Source: Lentilactobacillus kosonis (GTDB taxonomy: Bacteria > Bacillota > Bacilli > Lactobacillales > Lactobacillaceae). From it: a stretch of 64,000 nt of DNA. The translations under genes were made by a program, and so were the position numbers. The notes under the pieces were generated by a model. The model saw nothing but the letters and a program-made list of their open reading frames with translations. It was not told where the DNA came from and did not search any database. Shown piece after piece: positions 18,035 through 27,217 of the stretch (positions are counted from its first letter, which is position 1; each line of letters starts with the position of its first letter). The stretch lies in contig NZ_BEXA01000003.1 of assembly GCF_003864335.1 (NCBI RefSeq), positions 1 to 64,000 on the forward strand, read 5' to 3'.

Positions 18035-18766
18035 TTAAATAGTTAAACCACCATCAACTGTCAAAACCTGACCAGTGATATATTTGTTATTGGCTAAGAA
18101 CGAAATTGTATCTGCAATTTCTGCAACATTCCCAAATCTTTTTAATGGAATTTGTTCTGCAAATTCTTGCTGACGTTTTTCACTCATCGCTTCAACCATA
18201 TCAGTCCGCACCATTCCTGGTGCAACCGCATTAACTCGAATTCCTCTTAAAGCGCCTTCGCGAGCAGCAGTCTTAGTCAAGCCAATCACCCCAGCTTTAC
18301 TGGCTGAGTAGTTTGCTTGACCAACATTGCCATGAATTCCAGAAATACTTGAAAGATTAATGATTGCTCCTGAACGTTGCTTCTGCATGTATTTCATTAC
18401 ATATTTGGTCATATTAAATGTCCCAACTAAGTTAGTATTAATCACAGTTTTAAAATCATCGATGCTGATTCGCGTAAGCAATTTATCTCGAGTAATCCCA
18501 GCGTTATTAACTAAAACATCAATTCTGCCATATTTTTCGAATACGCTATCAATAATTGTTTTAGCAGACTTATCATCCGAAACGTCTCCAACCACCACTT
18601 CAAAATCATATCCTGATTGGTTAAAAGCATTTTTTTGTTCATCTGAGAGTTCAGCGTGAACGTTAATTACGACGGTAAAGCCATCATCATAGAAACGCTT
18701 AGCGGTCGCTAACCCAATTCCCTTTGCTGCACCCGTAACTATGGCCACTTTCTTATCAACTGTCAT
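18035..18766 (-). CDS. fabG: 3-oxoacyl-ACP reductase
   Basis: 243 aa short-chain dehydrogenase. NADPH-binding TGAAKGIG near residue 12, NNAG at ~86-89, and catalytic Ser/Tyr/Lys in NLSSISGIHGNVGQANYSASKAG, with a C-terminal LTVDGG. Reduces the 3-keto product of FabF or FabH. Five bases separate its start from the fabD stop. Confidence 0.95.
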   Translation of the reverse strand: MTVDKKVAIVTGAAKGIGLATAKRFYDDGFTVVINVHAELSDEQKNAFNQSGYDFEVVVGDVSDDKSAKTIIDSVFEKYGRIDVLVNNAGITRDKLLTRISIDDFKTVINTNLVGTFNMTKYVMKYMQKQRSGAIINLSSISGIHGNVGQANYSASKAGVIGLTKTAAREGALRGIRVNAVAPGMVRTDMVEAMSEKRQQEFAEQIPLKRFGNVAEIADTISFLANNKYITGQVLTVDGGLTI

Positions 18767-18771
18767 TAAGA

Positions 18772-19680
18772 TTACCCCAATTTCTTTCTTAGTTCTGTCA
18801 ATGTTGCGGCACTATCAACGTGATATGTTTCAACCCCGCGATTAATTTTTTTAGTTAATTTACTCAAAGTAGCCCCTGGCCCTAATTCAACAAATGTCGT
18901 TGCTCCTAAGTTAGTCATTTTCTGAACTCCGTCCACAAAATGGGTAGGCTCAACTAGTTGCCGTTTTAACACCATTTTAATATTAGTTTGCGTAAATGAA
19001 TCTGAAATCGTGTTACTAATAACCGGAAAGACCGGTTGATCAAAAGAGATTGTCTCCAATCTCTGTCCTAATTGATCAGCGGCACTTGTCATCAATGGCG
19101 TATGCGAGGCAACCGCAACCTTCATGGGAATGACACGCTTAACCCCATGTTGTTTTAAATAAGACGATGCCTTAGTCACCCCAGAATCATCCCCACCTAT
19201 CACCACTTGCGAACTGGTGTTGTAATTAGCTGGGTACACTCGTCCGGCCTCGTTACCAAATTTAAGAGCTGCTTCTAATAAGTCATTATTCGCATTCAAT
19301 ACTGCAGCCATACTTCCAGGATTGATCTTACCTGCAACGTCCATGTATCTCGATCGATCACGGACTAATTGCAATGCGTCACTAAAAGCAATCGCCTTAC
19401 TAGCAACTAGGGCACTATACTCACCCAGACTTAAGCCTGCTGCAACCATTGGGTCACCTAGATCTTGACTAATTATTCGATGAATTCCTGTGCTCATCGT
19501 TAACACTGCTACTTGAATATTATTAGGATCATCGAAAATCGCCGCATCACTTAGATTAATTCCTAAAATTTCTGCCGCTTCATCAACGGTTTGCTTATAA
19601 ACTGGTTCGGTTTGGTAAAGGTCTTGGCCCATTTTTTCAAATTGACTTCCCTGACCACTAAACAAATATCCTAACTTCAA
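18772..19680 (-). CDS. fabD: Malonyl-CoA:ACP transacylase
   Basis: 302 aa. Loads malonyl groups onto ACP. Nucleophile Ser in AAGLSLGEYSAL (GxSxG, ~residue 88), N-terminal FSGQGSQFEKMG, catalytic His in VASHTPLM, and FVELGPGATLSKL near the end. Intact, in the standard position between acpP and fabG. Confidence 0.95.
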   Translation of the reverse strand: MKLGYLFSGQGSQFEKMGQDLYQTEPVYKQTVDEAAEILGINLSDAAIFDDPNNIQVAVLTMSTGIHRIISQDLGDPMVAAGLSLGEYSALVASKAIAFSDALQLVRDRSRYMDVAGKINPGSMAAVLNANNDLLEAALKFGNEAGRVYPANYNTSSQVVIGGDDSGVTKASSYLKQHGVKRVIPMKVAVASHTPLMTSAADQLGQRLETISFDQPVFPVISNTISDSFTQTNIKMVLKRQLVEPTHFVDGVQKMTNLGATTFVELGPGATLSKLTKKINRGVETYHVDSAATLTELRKKLG

Positions 19681-19689
19681 AATGACTAC

Positions 19690-19932
19690 CTACTTTTTAT
19701 TAACCTGATTTGTAACATAGTCTACTAATTCGCCAACGGTTGACATACCATCATCAGTTTCAATTTCAATTTCGTATGTATCTTCTAATTTATCAACAAT
19801 TTCAAAAATATCTAGACTATCAAGATCCAAATCATTTTTGAAGTTAGTCGTTTCTTTAACCTTGTCAGCTTCTACATCCAATTGGTCCACGATAATATCT
19901 TTTACGTTGTTAAATACTTCTTCTTTTGTCAT
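19690..19932 (-). CDS. acpP: Acyl carrier protein
   Basis: 80 aa acidic helical protein. The phosphopantetheine attachment Ser is in DLDLDSLDIFEIV (~residue 38). ATG 19932 lies eight bases after GGAGG. An in-frame opening at 19947 sits on top of that ribosome binding site. Carries all intermediates of the pathway encoded around it. Confidence 0.96.
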   Translation of the reverse strand: MTKEEVFNNVKDIIVDQLDVEADKVKETTNFKNDLDLDSLDIFEIVDKLEDTYEIEIETDDGMSTVGELVDYVTNQVNKK

Positions 19933-19964
19933 TATAAAATCCTCCAAATATTTTTAATAATAAT

Positions 19965-20948
19965 CTAGTACCTTAAAACAATCGTGCCAATTGTTAAGCC
20001 ACCACCAAAGCCGGAAAGCACCACAATGTCACCACGGTTAATTTTGCCAGCTTTTACCAACTCATCGAACAAAATTGGTTCGCTTGCAGCAGCAGTATTC
20101 CCATACTCGCTAATGTTAGTATCAAACTTATCAAAATTTACCCCAAGCTTTTCAGAAATTCGCTCTATAATACGTACATTTGCTTGGTGTAGGACAAAAT
20201 GATCGACATCAGCAAGTGAAACTCCAGCTTGCTTGAGGGCTGCTTCGATTGAAAGTGGCACGTTCTTGACTGCAAAATTGTAAACTCTACGACCATTCAT
20301 AGTGAAAAATCGATTAAATTCTACTGATTCACTTTGAAATGGCGTCGTATCTCCAGTTTGACCTGCCGTTAAGTACTTACCTAACTCACCTAAAGTGTTA
20401 AGGTCAGTGCCTAAAATTGCACCAGTATCTTTTGAACTATTCTCTAGTAACATTCCTGCTGCCCCATCGCCAAATAAAACAGCAGTACTACGATCGTGCC
20501 AATCAATCAATTTACTTAAAACTTCTCCACCGATTAAAATGGCTTTTTTAGATTCATCACTAACTAATAACTTTTGGACTACTGACAGTCCGTACGAAAA
20601 TCCAGAGCATGCCGCATTTAAATCAAATGCAATGGCATTTTTAGCTCCAATTTCCCCTTGAACTGTTGCAGCTACCGAAGGAGTTAAATAATCAGGAGAC
20701 ATAGTGGCAATGACAATATAATCAATTTCTTCAGGATTAGTATCAGATGTTGCCATCAGTTCTCGACTAACATCAACACACAAACTAGTAGTTGTCTCTG
20801 TATTAGCAATATGTCGCCGTTTAATTCCGGTTCGTTGGGTAATCCACTCATCAGAAGTGGCCATTATTTTAGCTAGGTCATTATTAGTAACTACCCGAGA
20901 CGGAACTTTTCGTGCTGATTGGCGCACGGAAATATTTTCATATTTCAT
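19965..20948 (-). CDS. fabH: 3-oxoacyl-ACP synthase III
   Basis: 327 aa. Starts chains by condensing acetyl-CoA with malonyl-ACP. Cys-His-Asn triad: AACSGFSYGL (~112), FVLHQANVRII (~252), SEYGNTAAAS (~282). TSDEWITQRTGIKRRH near the N-terminus is typical. Its ATG overlaps the fabT stop (ATGA), so the regulator and this gene are translationally coupled. Confidence 0.96.
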   Translation of the reverse strand: MKYENISVRQSARKVPSRVVTNNDLAKIMATSDEWITQRTGIKRRHIANTETTTSLCVDVSRELMATSDTNPEEIDYIVIATMSPDYLTPSVAATVQGEIGAKNAIAFDLNAACSGFSYGLSVVQKLLVSDESKKAILIGGEVLSKLIDWHDRSTAVLFGDGAAGMLLENSSKDTGAILGTDLNTLGELGKYLTAGQTGDTTPFQSESVEFNRFFTMNGRRVYNFAVKNVPLSIEAALKQAGVSLADVDHFVLHQANVRIIERISEKLGVNFDKFDTNISEYGNTAAASEPILFDELVKAGKINRGDIVVLSGFGGGLTIGTIVLRY

Positions 20949-21423
20949 TTATTTGATACCTCATCAATAAATCCTAATAATTTCTTTAAAACCTGTTCAA
21001 TTATCTCTATATTGTCATCCGAAAATCCGTCTAATACGCTTTTGACCAAGGTTGAATGAAAAGCACTATGAGCACGATACAAAAGACGTCCTCTATCAGT
21101 AAGTTTAAGATTAATTATCCGTCGATCGACTTGATTTGGAATCCTAGTTACGTATCCCTTACGGACCAGAGTATTAATATTCGCTGTTAACGTTCCTTTA
21201 CTAAGCTTTAAGTAATTCGCAACCTCTGAAGTGGTTTTCTGGCGATGAAGACCAATTGCATGAATTAAATGAAGTTCTTTGGCAGTAATATCTTTAAAAC
21301 GACTCTTACGAATTTCCGCTTCTTCAATTCTCATAATACTATCGTACACATCAATCATTGACTCACTAATAAAATTAAAATCGGATTTCTTTTTTCTATG
21401 CTTCGATCAGCCACTAGTTCCAT
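20945..21423 (-). CDS. fabT: MarR-family regulator of fatty acid synthesis, FabT (frameshifted near N-terminus)
   Basis: Winged-helix repressor that senses long-chain acyl-ACP. HTH region: KTTSEVANYLKLSKGTLTANINTLVRKG, wing DRRIINLKLTDRG. The continuous frame begins at 21358 without a ribosome binding site. ATG 21423 lies behind GGAGGT and opens MELVADRSIEK. One A is missing from the run at 21390-21395: restoring it gives KKKSDFNFISES and joins the core, total ~159 aa. The operon promoter upstream carries two matching palindromes, consistent with autoregulation. Confidence 0.88.
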
Positions 21424-21435
21424 TTACCTCCAAAA

Positions 21436-21882
21436 CTATAATTTCTGATCAGCATCAGCGACGATAAACGTTAGCTTACATGAACAAGCAACTTTATCAT
21501 CAACATTAGCTGAACACTTAACCGTTCCCATATTTGATCTTACTTTTTCCAAATCAACATGCAATTTAAGAACGTCGCCAGGTCGAACAACCTTTCTAAA
21601 CTTGGCGTTATCAATTGCCCCAAGATAAGCTGTCTTACCCTTGAATTCTTCAGATTTTAAAATTAAGATTGACGCTGCTTGTGCTAGCGCCTCAATAATT
21701 AAAACCCCGGGCATAACTGGGTTACCAGGAAAATGTCCTTGAAAAAATTCTTCATTAATCGTTACGTTCTTAGTAACCGTAATTGACTTGCCAGGGTTTA
21801 ATTCGTCCACCTTATCCATAAATAAGATAGGATATCGGTTCGGAATTAAATCCATAATCTCAGACGTATCTAAAACACTCAT
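21436..21882 (-). CDS. fabZ: (3R)-hydroxyacyl-ACP dehydratase
   Basis: 148 aa, first gene of the operon. Canonical active site FFQGHFPGNPVMPGVLIIEA with catalytic His (~49) and Glu. IPNRYPILFMDKVDEL and GAIDNAKFRKVVRPGD are family-typical. This is the copy with complete catalytic residues, unlike the second fabZ-like gene later in the operon. Start at ATG behind GGAGAAA. Confidence 0.95.
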   Translation of the reverse strand: MSVLDTSEIMDLIPNRYPILFMDKVDELNPGKSITVTKNVTINEEFFQGHFPGNPVMPGVLIIEALAQAASILILKSEEFKGKTAYLGAIDNAKFRKVVRPGDVLKLHVDLEKVRSNMGTVKCSANVDDKVACSCKLTFIVADADQKL

Positions 21883-21926
21883 TGATATTTCTCCTTATCC
21901 TTTTAAGCAAAATGTGCGCTTAAATT

Positions 21927-21945
21927 TAGTTTGAATGTCAAACTA
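21927..21945. promoter_or_regulatory. FabT-type operator, site 1 (leader)
   Basis: TAGTTTGA-ATG-TCAAACTA, perfect eight-base arms. It lies within the transcribed leader, about 45 bases before the fabZ start. Core TTTGA-N3-TCAAA matches the FabT consensus known from streptococci. Confidence 0.8.
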
Positions 21946-21982
21946 TTAGGTAAAAATAAAGCGTCCTTAGTGGACGATAGTC

Positions 21983-22011
21983 ATAATAATATAAATTAGT
22001 TTGAATATCAA
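21983..22011 (-). promoter_or_regulatory. Sigma-A promoter of the fab operon
   Basis: On the minus strand: TTGATA (22011-22006), 17-base spacer, TATTAT (21988-21983). The -35 lies inside operator site 2, so FabT binding there should block RNA polymerase. A five-bp hairpin CGTCC/GGACG (21962-21976) would sit at the very 5' end of the transcript. Confidence 0.75.
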
Positions 22012-22019
22012 ACTAATTT
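21993..22019. promoter_or_regulatory. FabT-type operator, site 2 (over the -35)
   Basis: AAATTAGTTTGA-ATA-TCAAACTAATTT, perfect twelve-base arms around a three-base centre. It shares the core with site 1; centres are 70 bases apart (about 6.7 helical turns). Confidence 0.82.
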
Positions 22020-22110
22020 ATTGAAATTATTTTTAGTAGTCTAAGCACACACTTACGGAGGTAACGATTGTAGCCAATTAAAATACAAAAAATATTTTTT
22101 ATAAATTAAT

Positions 22111-22140
22111 AAAAACCGCTTGCGTATTATTACAAGCGGC
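22111..22140 (-). terminator. Terminator of the deo/pdp operon
   Basis: CCGCTTG / CAAGCGG stem with a ten-base loop; on the minus strand it is followed by five T. It lies just past the pdp stop. Confidence 0.85.
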
Positions 22141-22147
22141 TAATAAA

Positions 22148-23449
22148 TTATTCAATTGTTTCATAAATCAAAGTCGGTGCCGTAGCCGAATCAGAAATTT
22201 CAATATTATCGTACAAAAGATCCTTGATATCATCAATTTTTTCTCGGTTACTATAAATCGTTAGCAATGATTCTCCAGCGCTAATCGAATCACCAATCTT
22301 ATGGTGCAAATAAATTCCAACGGAATAATCTAATTTATCATCAGCTTTTTGACGACCACCACCGAGTAACATACTAGCAATTCCAATCTCATCAGCTACA
22401 ATTTTCGAAACCACTCCTGACACCTTGGCTGGTAATTCAATTTGGTACTTGGCTTGAGGTAAGACACCATCGGGGTTGTCAACGACTGTCGCATCACCAT
22501 GTTGATCAGCAACCATCTTTTTGAAGCTAGCTAATGCGTCGCCATTTTCAATTACCCGCTGACACATTTGCTTACCATCTTCAGGAGTCGTTGCTACGTT
22601 ACCCATCACTGCCATATAACCACCGATTGTCGTAGTTAATTCCACTAAATCATGAGGGCCATTATTCTTTAGTAACTCAATGGATTCCTTAATTTCTAGC
22701 GCATTTCCGACAGCATTTCCAAGGGGTTGATTCATATCAGTAATCATTGCCATACACTGCATTCCTACCCCTTTGCCAATTCCTACCAAGGCTTTAGCTA
22801 AATTCCGAGAATCATCCAATGTCTTCATAAATGCACCGGCACCAGTCTTTACGTCAATAATCAGGGCATCAGTCCCTGAAGCGATTTTCTTGCTCATAAT
22901 TGACCCAGCAATTAATGGAATTGAATCTACAGTATCAGTAACATCTCTGAGAGCATAGATTTTTTTATCGGCTGGAGCAATATTGCCAGTCGCTCCAATA
23001 ATGGCACACTTATCCTTGGTAACTTGGTTAATAAAGTCCTGTTCAGAGATTTCAACCTGATATCCAGGAATCGCTTCTAATTTGTCTAACGTTCCCCCAG
23101 TGTGACCTAAACCTCGTCCAGAGATCATTGGCACCGGAATCCCTAACGCTGCAACGACGGCAGCTAAAGGAATACTAACCTTATCGCCAACGCCACCAGT
23201 TGAATGCTTATCAACTTTAACCCCAGGAATTGAACTCAAATCAAGGTGATCACCTGATTCCATCATCTTCATGGTCAATGATGACTGCTCTTGATCAGTC
23301 ATTCCCTGAAAATAAATCGCCATTAATAAGGCACTTGTCTGATAATCAGGAATGTCTCCACTTACAACTCCATCCACAAAGAATTGAATTTGATCATCAG
23401 TTAATTCTAAGCCTGAACGTTTAGCGTGAATAATATCAACCATTCTCAT
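22148..23449 (-). CDS. pdp: Pyrimidine-nucleoside phosphorylase
   Basis: 433 aa. Cleaves thymidine, deoxyuridine and uridine with phosphate to free base and (deoxy)ribose-1-phosphate. N-terminal helical domain (MRMVDIIHAKRSGLELTD), then the family signature SGRGLGHTGGTLDKLE, DKHSTGGVGDKVS and KIYALRDVTDTVDSIPLIA. ATG 23449 is chosen: AGGA lies nine bases before it, and the length equals the family norm. A longer frame from 23491 runs through the gap after deoR. Last gene of the deo operon. Confidence 0.94.
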   Translation of the reverse strand: MRMVDIIHAKRSGLELTDDQIQFFVDGVVSGDIPDYQTSALLMAIYFQGMTDQEQSSLTMKMMESGDHLDLSSIPGVKVDKHSTGGVGDKVSIPLAAVVAALGIPVPMISGRGLGHTGGTLDKLEAIPGYQVEISEQDFINQVTKDKCAIIGATGNIAPADKKIYALRDVTDTVDSIPLIAGSIMSKKIASGTDALIIDVKTGAGAFMKTLDDSRNLAKALVGIGKGVGMQCMAMITDMNQPLGNAVGNALEIKESIELLKNNGPHDLVELTTTIGGYMAVMGNVATTPEDGKQMCQRVIENGDALASFKKMVADQHGDATVVDNPDGVLPQAKYQIELPAKVSGVVSKIVADEIGIASMLLGGGRQKADDKLDYSVGIYLHHKIGDSISAGESLLTIYSNREKIDDIKDLLYDNIEISDSATAPTLIYETIE

Positions 23450-23494
23450 AAAAAATTCCTCCGCCTTCGGTAACCGCTTACAAAAAAGCAAAAC

Positions 23495-24441
23495 CTAAAA
23501 ATCTAATAGTAATTGAGCTAGGGTCTGATCAAGAATCACACAATTAGTATACCCAGCTTTAATCGCAGCATGAACTCCGGCTGTCTTCTGATTTCCGTAA
23601 GCTACTAAAATCGCATGCTCTTTTTGTTTAAGATCAGCTAGATCGATGCCAATAGTGCGCGCATCAATTTCTGGAGCGACTACTTTTCCATTTTCGTCAA
23701 TAAACCGTGAGACAATATCGCCAACCGCAGACTCTTGCAGCCGCTTAATTTCTGGTTCTGCAAAATATCCTAATTGAAAAACTAAAGCTTCAGATCTAAC
23801 TGTGCCGACTGTGAATAAAGCGAAGTTAGCCCGTTTTCCTAACATCAAGATATTATTAATGTACCGATCTTGTTCCACCATTTGTTTGGTAGTAACATTA
23901 TCAAAAATCACTGGCAATGGTAGGTATTCAGGTGTTACATGATAAGCCTTAGCTAACTCATCTACACTTTCATGAGCATATGTTTTTTCATTAGCGAAAC
24001 TCACACTTCCCTTTAACTGAACCACCCGCACTCCAGGTACGAACTGATCATCTAAATGTTTAGTGACACTATGAATCGTTTTCCCCAACCAATTCCAATT
24101 ATGTCCTGAGGTTTAACAATAGTAGTTAAATAATCGGCCGCATACTTACCAACACTATCTTGAATTGCAGTTGTTCCAACATATTTATTAGGAACCACAT
24201 GAAATTCAATTCCGTACTTAGCTTGTAATTTCTCAGCCAGAACTTGAATGCTAACAACTGGATTAATTATCTGAATCTTAACGATTCCGGCATCCTTAGC
24301 ATACTGAAGTAGTCTGGAGACGGTTGGTCGAGAAATGTTCAATGATTCTGCAATCACTGATTGACTTTCATTGTCCTGATAATACATTTCTGCCACTCGT
24401 AGGCTTAATTTTAATTTATCGGTATCTCGATTTGCCATCAT
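23495..24441 (-). CDS. deoR: SorC-family regulator, DeoR type (frameshifted)
   Basis: Deoxyribonucleoside regulator resembling B. subtilis DeoR. HTH at residues ~20-50 (SQSVIAESLNISRPTVSRLLQYA), then a sugar-phosphate-binding domain (GIGWGKTIHSV, GTVRSEALVFQLGY, IDARTIGIDL). One A is missing in the run at 24079-24082; restoring it gives GWGKTIHSVTKHLDD and ~316 aa. Start placed at ATG 24441, five bases after GAGGTGG; the next codon is also ATG. It sits between deoD and pdp, so it is probably autoregulated as part of the operon. Confidence 0.87.
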
Positions 24442-24455
24442 CCAAACCACCTCAA

Positions 24456-25172
24456 TTAGTCTTTCATGTTTTTAACAGCTGTATTTAACGCTAATCTCAT
24501 CATTTCATCAAATGAAGTTTCCCGGTCCTTGGCTGACATGGCTTCGCCAGTCAATAGATGGTCTGATACTGTCAGAATCGTCAATGCTCGAATATGGTAT
24601 TTGGCTGCCAATAAGTACAACCCACTGGTTTCCATTTCAGTAGCTAACACCCCATAGTCGATGAGTTTTTGAGTATCAATCTCATCATTATAGAATCGAT
24701 CAGCCGCAAAGATGTTTCCGACCTTAGTCTTAATGCCCATCTCTTCGGCCGTATGGTATGCAGAATCCAATAATTCAAAGTCAGCAATTGGAGAATAATA
24801 CACATTAGGACCAAACGTATTTTCAATGATTGATGAGTCAGTCGTTCCAGCTTGACCAAGAATAACGTCGCGCATGTGAACATCCGGACTCATGCCACCG
24901 CAACTTCCAACCCGATAAATAGTTTTGACCCCGTATTCTTTGATCAATTCAGTAGTATAAATAGCTAACGAAGGGATCCCCATTCCTGATCCTTGAACTG
25001 AGATTCGTTTACCTTGATAGGTTCCAGTAAATCCAAACATATTTCTGACGCTACTATATTGGACCACGTCTTCCAAAAAGTTATCTGCGATAAATTTAGC
25101 TCGTAATGGATCTCCTGGCATTAAGACAGTTTCAGCAATTTCACCTGGTTTTGCACCAATATGTGTACTCAT
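24456..25172 (-). CDS. deoD: Purine-nucleoside phosphorylase, DeoD type
   Basis: 238 aa hexameric PNP. MSTHIGAKPGEIAETVLMPG start, phosphate-binding GDPLRAK and GSGMGIPSLAIY, base/ribose pocket VLATEMETSGLY, and catalytic Asp in LTVSDHLLTGE. Releases purine base and (deoxy)ribose-1-phosphate, which DeoB then isomerises. 11 bases after deoB; six bases before the extended deoR frame. Intact. Confidence 0.96.
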   Translation of the reverse strand: MSTHIGAKPGEIAETVLMPGDPLRAKFIADNFLEDVVQYSSVRNMFGFTGTYQGKRISVQGSGMGIPSLAIYTTELIKEYGVKTIYRVGSCGGMSPDVHMRDVILGQAGTTDSSIIENTFGPNVYYSPIADFELLDSAYHTAEEMGIKTKVGNIFAADRFYNDEIDTQKLIDYGVLATEMETSGLYLLAAKYHIRALTILTVSDHLLTGEAMSAKDRETSFDEMMRLALNTAVKNMKD

Positions 25173-25183
25173 TGTGTCGCCCC

Positions 25184-26376
25184 CTATTTTAATTCGTTAA
25201 GAAAACTAGTTCCAACTGGATTACCAGTTACTTCAAAGTTATCTAAGATTGTGGCACCGAAGTCAGCAAAGGTATCCCTGACCCCTAAACTTGCTGTCTT
25301 AGCCATGGATGGTGAATATGCAAGTAATGGCACATATTCTCGCGTATGATCGCTACCAGTAAATCCGGGATCATTTCCATGGTCCGCAGTAATCAATAGC
25401 AAATCATCGTCTTTAAGGTTATTTAATACCCGTTCTAATCGCTGATCAAAATCCATTAAGGCTTGACCAAATCCAATCGGATTACGACGGTGGCCGTACA
25501 TTGCATCAAAATCAACCAAGTTAGTGAAGCAGAATCCTTCAAAATCTTCAGCCATTACGTGATCAACATGATCCATTCCATCCATGTTGCTTTCATTATG
25601 GTAGCCTTCATCAATGCCATGACCTGAGAATATATCGTTGATTTTACCAACTCCTACCGTGTGAACCCCGGACTTTTGTAAATAATCCAAGTCAGTGGTC
25701 CCAGTAGGTTCTAACGTGAAGTCATGTCGGTTAGCGGTTCGAGTAAAGTGATCCTTATCAGGACCAACATATGGTCGAGCAATAATCCGTCCAACGATGT
25801 ACTCAGGTCCATTCACAATTGACCTGGCAAATTCACAAATTCGATAAAGTTCTTCGAGCGGAATCACTTCTTCATGAGCAGCAATTTGTAATACCGAGTC
25901 TCCGGATGTGTAAACAATCAGATCTCCAGTCTTCATCTGCTCTTCACCTAATTCAGCGATAATCTTAGTACCTGATTCAGGACGATTACCAATAACTTTA
26001 CGACCAGAAAAATCTTCAATTTGGCTAATGATCGAATCTGGGAAACCATTTGGAAAAGTACTTAATGCCTGTTCAACTGGTAAGCCCATCATTCCCAATG
26101 GCCATCCATACTATCTTTACCTGCGGAGATTTCTTTCATCTTGCCATAATATCCTAATGGCTGATCAACCTTATCTACCCCTAGAATTGGTGCATCTCTC
26201 AAATTAGCTAGTCCTAATTTTTGTAAGTTAGGAATTTTCAAATCGCCCTTGTACGCTTCTCCAACGTGACCAAGGGTATCTGAACCAACATCACCGTACT
26301 TGGCAGCATCAGCTGCTTCACCAGTTCCAACAGAATCCAAAACAATTCCAAAAATACGTTTATATTTCTTAGCCAT
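25184..26376 (-). CDS. deoB: Phosphopentomutase (frameshifted)
   Basis: Converts (deoxy)ribose-1-phosphate to the 5-phosphate. Alkaline-phosphatase superfamily: metal ligand Asp in [15 protein letters not shown] region, activated residue in [12 protein letters not shown], and C-terminal metal-binding TADHGND and [11 protein letters not shown]. The phosphorylated position appears to be Ser where the B. cereus enzyme has Thr (KDT). One A is missing near 26092; restoring it gives [14 protein letters not shown] and ~397 aa. The break is most likely sequence error. Second gene of the operon. Confidence 0.92.
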
Positions 26377-26403
26377 TAAAATGCCCCCTAAAATAAATCC
26401 CGA

Positions 26404-27063
26404 TTATGAAAGAATTGTAACTGTAGCACTAACTCCTAATCGACTTGCACCAGCATCAATCATTGCTAATGCTTCTTCTTTAGAATGAATCCCACCTGAA
26501 GCTTTAACACCTAATCTAGCGCCAACAGTTTTCCGCATCAGCTTAACATCTTCAAGTTGAGCTCCTGCAGATGAAAATCCAGTCGATGTCTTAACGTAAT
26601 CTGATCCGGCTTCTTCAGAAGCTTTACAGCCGGCCACGATTTGATCATTGCTTAAATATGAAGTTTCCAAAATTACTTTAAGCAATTTTCCTTTTTCGTG
26701 TACAGCATCAGCTACGGCTTTAATATCTTCAGTAACGAACTTAGTATTGCCAGCAAGTAGTTCGCCAATATTCAATACCATATCGACTTCTTCGGCACCA
26801 TCATCAATTGCTGTTTGGGCTTCAAACACTTTTGTTTCAGTATTGGTTGCCCCAAGTGGAAAGCCAACAACGGTAATTGGATTTACATCGGTATCTTCAA
26901 GTTGTTCTGCAACCAATGGAATCCAATGTGAATTTACACATACGGAAGCCGTGTTATATTTTGCAGCTTCCTCACATGTTTTGATAATTTCGTCTCTAGT
27001 GGCTTCAGGTTTTAAATTAGTGTGATCTAAATATTTTGCGAGTTCTGAATTTGTAAGTGTCAT
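26404..27063 (-). CDS. deoC: Deoxyribose-phosphate aldolase
   Basis: 220 aa, normal length. Splits deoxyribose-5-phosphate into acetaldehyde and glyceraldehyde-3-phosphate, so the operon feeds glycolysis. TIM barrel with LDHTNLKPEAT, ASVCVNS, the Schiff-base Lys in DYVKTSTGF and GVKASGGI. Start ATG 27063 behind AAAGGGG; the frame open to 27165 runs through the promoter and is not coding. First gene after the deo promoter. Confidence 0.95.
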   Translation of the reverse strand: MTLTNSELAKYLDHTNLKPEATRDEIIKTCEEAAKYNTASVCVNSHWIPLVAEQLEDTDVNPITVVGFPLGATNTETKVFEAQTAIDDGAEEVDMVLNIGELLAGNTKFVTEDIKAVADAVHEKGKLLKVILETSYLSNDQIVAGCKASEEAGSDYVKTSTGFSSAGAQLEDVKLMRKTVGARLGVKASGGIHSKEEALAMIDAGASRLGVSATVTILS

Positions 27064-27099
27064 AATAAATGTAACCCCTTTCATTCTTCCTATGTATTT

Positions 27100-27128
27100 A
27101 TCATATCGGAGTCCTGAACAAATGTAAA
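27100..27128 (-). promoter_or_regulatory. Sigma-A promoter of the deo operon
   Basis: TTTACA (27128-27123), 17-base spacer, TATGAT (27105-27100) on the minus strand. Flanking half-sites TGAACA (27115-27120) and TGTTCA (27146-27151) form an inverted repeat that could serve the DeoR protein. Confidence 0.7.
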
Positions 27129-27136
27129 CGCTTTTA
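27123..27136. promoter_or_regulatory. CcpA cre-like site over the deo -35
   Basis: TGTAAACGCTTTTA matches the cre consensus TGWAANCGNTNWCA at 13 of 14 positions. It covers the -35 hexamer, which predicts glucose repression of nucleoside catabolism. Confidence 0.65.
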
Positions 27137-27164
27137 TAGAAAAAATGTTCATACATTTTATGCA

Positions 27165-27204
27165 CAAAAAAGTGTGAACTACCTGTTAAGGTGGTTCACA
27201 CTTT
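27165..27204 (-). terminator. Terminator of the betaine transporter operon
   Basis: AGTGTGAACTACC pairs with GGTGGTTCACACT around a six-base loop (one T/G pair). On the minus strand it runs into six T. Confidence 0.9.
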
Positions 27205-27217
27205 GATTTTAGAGCGA

